Shown here piece by piece: positions 59,619-64,000 of a stretch of DNA of 64,000 bases. Numbering within the stretch: position 1 is the first letter of the stretch; each line of letters begins with the position of its first letter. The DNA comes from an uncultured Candidatus Nitrosopumilus sp. (GTDB taxonomy: Archaea; Thermoproteota; Nitrososphaeria; Nitrososphaerales; Nitrosopumilaceae), in assembly GCA_951812655.1 (NCBI GenBank), contig OX638319.1, positions 496,001 through 560,000 on the forward strand. The letters are read 5' to 3'. A program made the position numbers and the translations under genes. A model generated the notes under the pieces. The model saw only the letters and a list, made by a program, of their open reading frames with translations, had not been told where the DNA came from and did no database searches.

Positions 59619-60029
59619 TTGAAACAATTGGCAAATTTCAAACTCACAATCTCTGATATTAAAGGAAAATCAATTTCAAAAGAACTCAAAGACAATGATG
59701 CGAATCCATTCTTGGGATTGCAGCTTGGTAATGATACTGATGCATCAATTGTAGGATTAACTGGCAAACTAAAACTCACTGGTGGAAGTGACAAGTCTGG
59801 TGTTCCAATGAGAACAGATGTTCACGGTGCCGCAAGAAAAAGAGTTCTTTTGGTTAGAGGTGTTGGTTTGCAGGATGCCGAGTATGGCCAAAGAAAAAGA
59901 AAGCTAATGCGTGGAAATACCGTCTCTGAGGAAATCTATCAGCTTAATTGTAAATTCGATGGAGAGCTACCAGTAGAAGCACCATCAGAAGGTTCTGTTG
60001 ATGAAAAAACTGAAGATAAAAAAGAATAG
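59619..60029 (+). CDS. rps6e: 30S ribosomal protein eS6
   Basis: The protein has 136 residues from a TTG (59619; 59631 is a second possible TTG). The family motif LTGGSDKSGVPMRTDVHGAA and the basic VQ-like RKRKLMRGNTVSEEIYQLNCK are diagnostic of eS6. It is the archaeal short form without the long C-terminal phosphorylated tail of eukaryotes; here the tail is acidic (EGSVDEKTEDKKE). It precedes aIF2 gamma, with a 19-bp tandem duplication across its stop codon. Confidence 0.93.
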   Translation: MKQLANFKLTISDIKGKSISKELKDNDANPFLGLQLGNDTDASIVGLTGKLKLTGGSDKSGVPMRTDVHGAARKRVLLVRGVGLQDAEYGQRKRKLMRGNTVSEEIYQLNCKFDGELPVEAPSEGSVDEKTEDKKE

Positions 60030-60054
60030 CTTAACTAAAAAAGAATAGCTTAAC
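60017..60054 (+). repeat. 19-bp tandem duplication across the eS6 stop
   Basis: TAAAAAAGAATAGCTTAAC occurs at 60017-60035 and again immediately after at 60036-60054 with no mismatch. The first copy contains the eS6 stop codon (60027-60029), the second lies in the intergenic spacer. Confidence 0.9.
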
Positions 60055-60079
60055 ATATGCCGATTCCATATTTTGACTC

Positions 60080-61342
60080 ATGCATTGGAGAGACACTCTT
60101 CCTGAATGGTATGTTGAAAAATATGGTTATCAACCTTGTGTGAACATAGGTACTGCAGGTCATGTAGATCATGGAAAAACTACTCTGATCCAAGCTTTGA
60201 CAGGTTCGTGGACAAGTGTGCATAGTCAAGAATTAAAACGTGGAATTACAATCCGTGTTGGTTATTCTGATGCTGCGTTTTACAAGTGTAAAGATTGTGA
60301 AGAGCCTTTAGGGTATTCCACCACTCCAAAATGCAATAATTGTGGAAAAGAAAGTGAGTTATCCAGAGTTGTCAGTTTTGTAGATAGTCCAGGACACGAA
60401 AGTTTAATGTCAAATATGCTTTCGGGCTCAGCGTTAATGGATGGTGCATTGTTACTGGCTGCGGCAAACGAAACAGTTCCAAAACCACAAACAAAAGAAC
60501 ATCTTTTAGCTCTTCAAACCCTTGGAATCCAGCAAATTGTCATAGTTCAGAATAAAGTAGATTTACTTTCTTATGAGGAAGCTCTTGCAAATTATCAAGA
60601 CATTACAACTTTCGTTAAAGGGACACATGCCGCAAAAGCACCAATAATTCCAATTTCTGCTCAATCTGGATTGAATGTTGATGCATTGATTGGAGCAATA
60701 GAATCCACGATCAGAACGCCAGAAAGAGATGAAAAAGCTGATACAGTAATGCATGTTTTACGTTCGTTTGATGTAAACAAGCCTGGAATTAAACTAAAAG
60801 ATATCAAAGGTGGTGTCATTGGAGGAAGTCTCACACAAGGAATTTTCAATATTGGAGATGAAATTGAGATAAAACCTGGTATACTGAATGAGAAGAAAAA
60901 GGTATACGAACCCTTGTTTACTGAAATTACCTCATTGGGAACCGCTGCCGGGATTGTCGATTCCGTCAAACCTGGTGGCCTTGTTGCGATTGGAACAAAA
61001 TTAGATCCTTCAATGACAAGAAGTGATTCCTTCATTGGATCTGTTATTGGCAAACCTGGAACTCTTCCTGAAAATTCCACTTTACTGAAATTAGAAGTTA
61101 GTTTGTTTGATTCTGCAGTTGGAGCTACTGAAGATATCAAGGTTCAACCAATTCAATCCGGAGAACTACTTCGATTAAACATTGGAACTGCCCCTGTTTT
61201 GGGAAAGGTGACTAAAATTAAATCAAAAAATATTGAGATTGAACTGAGAAGACCTGCATGCATCTTTGAAGGTGGTAATGTTGCCATTAGTAGGAGAATA
61301 GCTGAAAGATGGAGACTCATTGGTGCGGGAATAGTTGGTTGA
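60080..61342 (+). CDS. Translation initiation factor aIF2 gamma
   Basis: The protein has 420 residues. It has GTPase motifs NIGTAGHVDHGKTTLIQAL (G1), the inserted zinc knuckle CKDCEEPLGYSTTPKCNNC, VDSPGHESLMSNMLSG (G3) and VIVQNKVDLL (G4). It binds initiator Met-tRNA and GTP as part of the aIF2 trimer. The alpha subunit is at 62360; beta is not in this window. The stop overlaps the PIN gene start, so translation may be coupled. Confidence 0.96.
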   Translation: MHWRDTLPEWYVEKYGYQPCVNIGTAGHVDHGKTTLIQALTGSWTSVHSQELKRGITIRVGYSDAAFYKCKDCEEPLGYSTTPKCNNCGKESELSRVVSFVDSPGHESLMSNMLSGSALMDGALLLAAANETVPKPQTKEHLLALQTLGIQQIVIVQNKVDLLSYEEALANYQDITTFVKGTHAAKAPIIPISAQSGLNVDALIGAIESTIRTPERDEKADTVMHVLRSFDVNKPGIKLKDIKGGVIGGSLTQGIFNIGDEIEIKPGILNEKKKVYEPLFTEITSLGTAAGIVDSVKPGGLVAIGTKLDPSMTRSDSFIGSVIGKPGTLPENSTLLKLEVSLFDSAVGATEDIKVQPIQSGELLRLNIGTAPVLGKVTKIKSKNIEIELRRPACIFEGGNVAISRRIAERWRLIGAGIVG

Positions 61343-61703
61343 CGTTATCTGTGATACTAATTTTCTCATCCACTTGGCAACTAGAAGAATTATAAATATT
61401 GACGATCTAGATGTCGAAATTGGCCGAATTAATTTCGTTGTACCTAATGTTGTAAAAAATGAATTATCTGAATTGATGAAAAATCCCACTAAAAGAAACG
61501 ATGTACAATCAACTCTTGATTACATTAAAAAATTCAAGATGATTCCAATTTCTGGCACATTTGCTGATAAAGAACTATTAGATTATGTTTCAAAAAACAA
61601 TGCCATAGTTGCCACGATGGATAAAGAACTAAAAAAACAGATTAAACAATATGGAAGTTCTATAATGTCTTTTTCTGGAAATCGTATAGTTCTGGAATCT
61701 TAG
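61335..61703 (+). CDS. PIN-domain nuclease (Fcf1/Utp24-like)
   Basis: The protein has 122 residues from a TTG that overlaps the aIF2 gamma stop. It opens VDVICDTNFLIHLA (first acidic residue), NVVKNELSELM and IVATMDKELKKQI, which complete the acidic active site of PIN nucleases. The placement after eS6 and aIF2 gamma matches conserved archaeal clusters with an rRNA-processing nuclease of the Utp24/Fcf1 type. A toxin-antitoxin role is unlikely, as no antitoxin is adjacent. Confidence 0.85.
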   Translation: MVDVICDTNFLIHLATRRIINIDDLDVEIGRINFVVPNVVKNELSELMKNPTKRNDVQSTLDYIKKFKMIPISGTFADKELLDYVSKNNAIVATMDKELKKQIKQYGSSIMSFSGNRIVLES

Positions 61704-61738
61704 TAAAATTTAAGATTGAGTTTTTTCTAAGAATTTTA

Positions 61739-62194
61739 ATGAGTGTTTTTTCTTTAGAAAGTAATGCATTTGCAAATGATGAAGTTATCCCTAGAAAACA
61801 TGGTTACAAAAATGGGAATTTTAGCCCTCAGTTAACAATTAACCACATTCCCAAGAATACATCCTCTTTAGTTCTTATCATGGATGATCCTGACGCTATG
61901 GCAGCTGTTGGAAAAGTTTGGGTGCATTGGGTTGTATGGAATATAGATCCAGAAATTACTGAAATAGAGGAAAATTCAATACCTTTTGGTTGCATGGAGG
62001 GAAAAACTGATTTTGGAGAAATCGAATATGGCGGACCTGCGCCTCCTGATAAAGAACACACTTACATCTTCAAACTCTATGCATTAGATATCAAACTTGA
62101 TTCTGTAGAAGGTTCAACTAAAAATCAAATAGAAAAAGACATGCAAAATCATATAATTGCTGAAACCAGTCTTAAAGGAAGGTATTCTCCTTGA
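61739..62194 (+). CDS. PEBP/YbhB-family protein (Raf kinase inhibitor-like)
   Basis: The protein has 151 residues. It has VFSLESNAFANDEVIPRKHG, the ligand-pocket motif LVLIMDDPDAMAAVGKVWVH, EYGGPAPPDKEHTYIFKLYA and the final SLKGRYSP, all hallmarks of the PEBP family. Members bind phosphoryl or lipid ligands, and their role in archaea is unknown. It is convergent with nop10 (2 bp between the stops). Confidence 0.9.
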   Translation: MSVFSLESNAFANDEVIPRKHGYKNGNFSPQLTINHIPKNTSSLVLIMDDPDAMAAVGKVWVHWVVWNIDPEITEIEENSIPFGCMEGKTDFGEIEYGGPAPPDKEHTYIFKLYALDIKLDSVEGSTKNQIEKDMQNHIIAETSLKGRYSP

Positions 62195-62196
62195 TT

Positions 62197-62358
62197 CTAT
62201 TCTTTGGAATATCTTTCAGCTAGCCTATATCTCATGTATTTATCATCAGGCGAAAATTTAGCAGGATGAGCTGAAATGGTTTCCTCGTTGCATTTGGTAC
62301 ATTTTGTTTTCAATGTATAGCGGTTGCATTTGGTACATCTTCTTAAAAGAAATCTCAT
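62197..62358 (-). CDS. nop10: H/ACA RNP protein Nop10
   Basis: A frame from ATG 62358 to TAG 62197 encodes 53 residues: RRCTKCNRYTLKTKCTKCNE gives the C-x2-C...C-x2-C zinc ribbon, then HPAKFSPDDKYMRYRLAERY, the Nop10 signature. Nop10 is part of the H/ACA RNA-protein complex that converts uridine to pseudouridine in rRNA. It starts 1 bp after the aIF2 alpha stop, a conserved archaeal pairing. It is too short to be found by length filters. Confidence 0.95.
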   Translation of the reverse strand: MRFLLRRCTKCNRYTLKTKCTKCNEETISAHPAKFSPDDKYMRYRLAERYSKE

Positions 62359-62359
62359 T

Positions 62360-63157
62360 TTAATTCTCTCTTGTTTTCTTAGAGTCTTCTCTTGTGAATT
62401 TGAATGAGCCTTTTTTCTTTACTATACTTGTCTCAATCTCATCAATAATTGGCTTCAATAATTTTTCAGCAGATTTAAAATCTTCTGAAGTGATTGATAG
62501 TCTATATTTTGGGGCTCCAAGATAAGTGATATCTACAGTTGAATCTTTTTTTATAGAGTCTAGCAGTGTCTTTTTAATTATTTCAACGCCATCCGATCTA
62601 CTGTTTGTGATTTCCATAATTCCTCTTATCTCAACTGACGGAAGTTTGATTTTTGAACAAATCTCTTCAATGACAGTTGCAGTCTTTTTGGCAAGTTTTA
62701 ATTCCTTAACAGAGCCAATTCCATTTCTTCCAATTGATATGAATGCATCATAAACTGAATCGAATTTTGAATAGATGCTGTCCTCGAGCTTTTCAATTTC
62801 TTCGTCTGTTAGCTTTGCTTTATCTTGAACATTTTGTAATATTGTTTTACCTTTTTCAAATTTTTTAACCTCTTTCAATTTTTGTTTTTTCTGATCTTTT
62901 GAAACTTGTTTCAACGAGAGATCTATGTCCCCTCGTTGAGGATTTACTTTTTTTACAAGAAGAACCTTTTTCTCCCCATCTCTGACAAATCTATTAACTG
63001 ATCTAATCCAACCTGGAGCTATTTCAGAAACGTGCAAAAATCCCTGAATATCATCATATTCGTCTAATGCCACATATGCCCCGTGATCCATTACTTTGGT
63101 AACCGTTGCAAGAACAATTTCGCCTTGTTCTGGCATCTCTTGAATCTCTGTAGACAT
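62360..63157 (-). CDS. Translation initiation factor aIF2 alpha
   Basis: The protein has 265 residues. It starts with an S1 domain (GEIVLATVTKVMDHGAYVAL, GFLHVSEIAPGWIRSV) and has the conserved QRGDIDLSLKQVS, then a helical middle and a C-terminal alpha-beta domain (VDITYLGAPKYRLSI). It is the alpha subunit that stabilises initiator tRNA in the aIF2 complex with gamma (60080). nop10 follows in the same operon. Confidence 0.95.
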   Translation of the reverse strand: MSTEIQEMPEQGEIVLATVTKVMDHGAYVALDEYDDIQGFLHVSEIAPGWIRSVNRFVRDGEKKVLLVKKVNPQRGDIDLSLKQVSKDQKKQKLKEVKKFEKGKTILQNVQDKAKLTDEEIEKLEDSIYSKFDSVYDAFISIGRNGIGSVKELKLAKKTATVIEEICSKIKLPSVEIRGIMEITNSRSDGVEIIKKTLLDSIKKDSTVDITYLGAPKYRLSITSEDFKSAEKLLKPIIDEIETSIVKKKGSFKFTREDSKKTREN

Positions 63158-63197
63158 TTCTTCTAAAACTCAATTGTGCGTAAATTAATGTTGCTGG

Positions 63198-63731
63198 CTA
63201 GAAGTCGATCCCTTCTTTTGCTTTGATTCCTTTTTGAAATGGATGCTTAATCTCCCTCATTTCAGTGACTAGATCTGATGCATCGATAATTTCCTTTTTG
63301 GCATAATTGCCTGTTAAAATCAGATCTACTCCTTTGGGTTTTGATTTGATAATATTCAATACATCATTCATTGAAATCAAATTGAGATTTACAGCATAGT
63401 TTATCTCATCTAAAATCACAATATCATAGTTCCCTGATTGAATTTTTTCATTGCTAATTCTAATTGCCTCTTTAGCAATTTTTTCATGATCTTCTTTTGG
63501 ACTTTTGTCATCCATTATTCCTACAAATCCTTTTCCCACTGCGACCATTTCAAATTCTGGTTCCAGTCTTTTTGATGAATCCATTTCGCCGTAATGCCAT
63601 GAACCTTTGATGAATTGAATCATGCACGTTTTCTTTTCATAACCTGTTGCGCGTAACGCAATTCCTAAAGCAGCTGTTGTCTTGCCTTTGCCTTTGCCTG
63701 TGTAAACAATTGTCAGACCATTATTTTCCAC
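63198..63731 (-). CDS. cobO: Cob(I)alamin adenosyltransferase, CobA/CobO type
   Basis: The protein has 177 residues. It has the P-loop YTGKGKGKTTAALGIALRA, the substrate part FIKGSWHYGEMDSSKRLEP and DIVILDEINYAVNLNLIS, which identify the CobA/BtuR/CobO family. It attaches adenosine to reduced corrinoid to form adenosylcobalamin. The cobyrinate diamide synthase gene starts divergently 87 bp away, so a shared promoter region is likely. Confidence 0.94.
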   Translation of the reverse strand: MENNGLTIVYTGKGKGKTTAALGIALRATGYEKKTCMIQFIKGSWHYGEMDSSKRLEPEFEMVAVGKGFVGIMDDKSPKEDHEKIAKEAIRISNEKIQSGNYDIVILDEINYAVNLNLISMNDVLNIIKSKPKGVDLILTGNYAKKEIIDASDLVTEMREIKHPFQKGIKAKEGIDF

Positions 63732-63818
63732 ATCTTATGTCCTGAGAATCTAAGTAAAAACATTGAGTTTTGTTCAAAATGTATGAGTTTAAATAAAAAA
63801 TACATCTAGTGATGCAAA

Positions 63819-64000
63819 TTGAAAATTCCCAGGATAGTTATTGCAGGTTCTACTAGTGGAGTGGGAAAAACCTCAATCACATGCTCTATCATTTATGCCT
63901 TACAAAAGCACGGTTTTTCTGTTCAACCATTTAAGGTTGGGCCAGATTACATCGATCCAGGATACCTTTCAAGTATTTCAAAACATGAAACATATAATTT
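63819..64000 (+). CDS. cbiA: Cobyrinate a,c-diamide synthase, N-terminal part (truncated by window edge)
   Basis: A TTG at 63819 opens IPRIVIAGSTSGVGKTSITC, then QPFKVGPDYIDPGYLSSIS. The first is the Walker A-like loop of the dethiobiotin-synthetase-type amidotransferases, and GPDYIDPGYL is the CbiA/CobB signature. The enzyme amidates cobyrinate a and c side chains with glutamine. Only the first 60 residues are inside the window. Neighbouring cobO supports the assignment. Confidence 0.88.
   Translation, partial: MKIPRIVIAGSTSGVGKTSITCSIIYALQKHGFSVQPFKVGPDYIDPGYLSSISKHETYN

Noticed and set aside
61335-61703. PIN protein as a VapC toxin
   Set aside because: It overlaps aIF2 gamma in a translation cluster and has no antitoxin neighbour, so an rRNA-processing nuclease fits better.
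1-64000. CRISPR array, prophage or insertion sequence
   Set aside because: No regularly spaced repeats with unique spacers, no integrase or transposase and no terminal inverted repeats were seen.

Overview
The window is an AT-rich archaeal chromosome segment that fits a marine ammonia-oxidising thaumarchaeon (Nitrososphaerota, Nitrosopumilus-like). The evidence is an Orc1/Cdc6 gene beside a PolD small subunit, two CdvB-type ESCRT-III paralogs, aIF2 alpha and gamma, eS6, Nop10, a two-subunit archaeal primase, phosphomevalonate dehydratase (the archaeal mevalonate variant), cobalamin biosynthesis genes, archaeosine precursor genes and many small zinc-ribbon proteins. TTG and GTG starts are common and most genes lack a clear Shine-Dalgarno, as expected for largely leaderless transcripts. 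The genus assignment is an inference; no 16S gene is present.

Layout. 0-2 kb: the end of a GGGP synthase gene, then small regulators (a membrane-anchored winged helix, a 53-aa AbrB-like protein and a second winged-helix protein). 2.05-2.53 kb: a likely replication origin with two identical 31-bp origin-recognition boxes, five copies of the palindrome TGTTAACA and an AT-rich tract, directly upstream of orc1/cdc6. 2.5-12 kb: orc1, PolD DP1, a SpoIIM-like protein, a lone Vsr nuclease, cupredoxin-like and cyclophilin-type secreted proteins, cbiE, NDH-2 and an ACT-like protein. 12-15 kb: sHsp and Cdc48, preceded by a palindrome at the sHsp start. 15-22 kb: small proteins, a CrcB fluoride channel, a CPA1 antiporter, hemerythrin, cysC, cysQ and an SDR. 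22.3-22.45 kb: a strongly folded, probably non-coding RNA. 23-28 kb: accessory region with an ESCRT-III paralog facing a coiled-coil protein, and a three-gene set (wHTH regulator, membrane-bound wHTH sensor, secreted helical protein) behind a tandem operator-like repeat. 28-32 kb: queE, folE, queC, thrB and a GPN-loop GTPase. 32-40 kb: flippase-like protein, SDR, GT-B glycosyltransferase, a degenerate ThiI-like protein, cysH and sat. 40-48 kb: nth, phosphomevalonate dehydratase subunits, NFACT/Rqc2, an EMC6-like membrane protein, cbiT-cbiL-cbiF, a broken glutamate racemase and a second ESCRT-III. 48-64 kb: polyprenol-phosphate glycosyltransferase, glyS, endonuclease IV, priL-priS, UPF0182, a GATase, a C39-like/TPR protein, tRNA-Gly(CCC), eS6, aIF2 gamma, a PIN nuclease, PEBP, nop10-aIF2 alpha, cobO and the start of cbiA.

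How the genes work together. Three pathways are spread over the window: cobalamin (cbiE at 7 kb, cbiT/L/F at 45-47 kb, cobO and cbiA at 63 kb), sulfate activation (cysC/cysQ at 20 kb, cysH/sat at 38 kb) and preQ0/archaeosine (queE, folE, queC at 28-30 kb). Replication (orc1, DP1, priS/L), repair (nth, endonuclease IV, Vsr) and translation initiation genes account for much of the rest. The strongest candidates for new biology are the origin with its TGTTAACA array, the structured RNA at 22.35-22.44 kb, the regulator/sensor operon at 25.5-27.7 kb, the sORF/hairpin at 35.1 kb, and two enzyme relics that have lost catalytic residues (ThiI-like and MurI).
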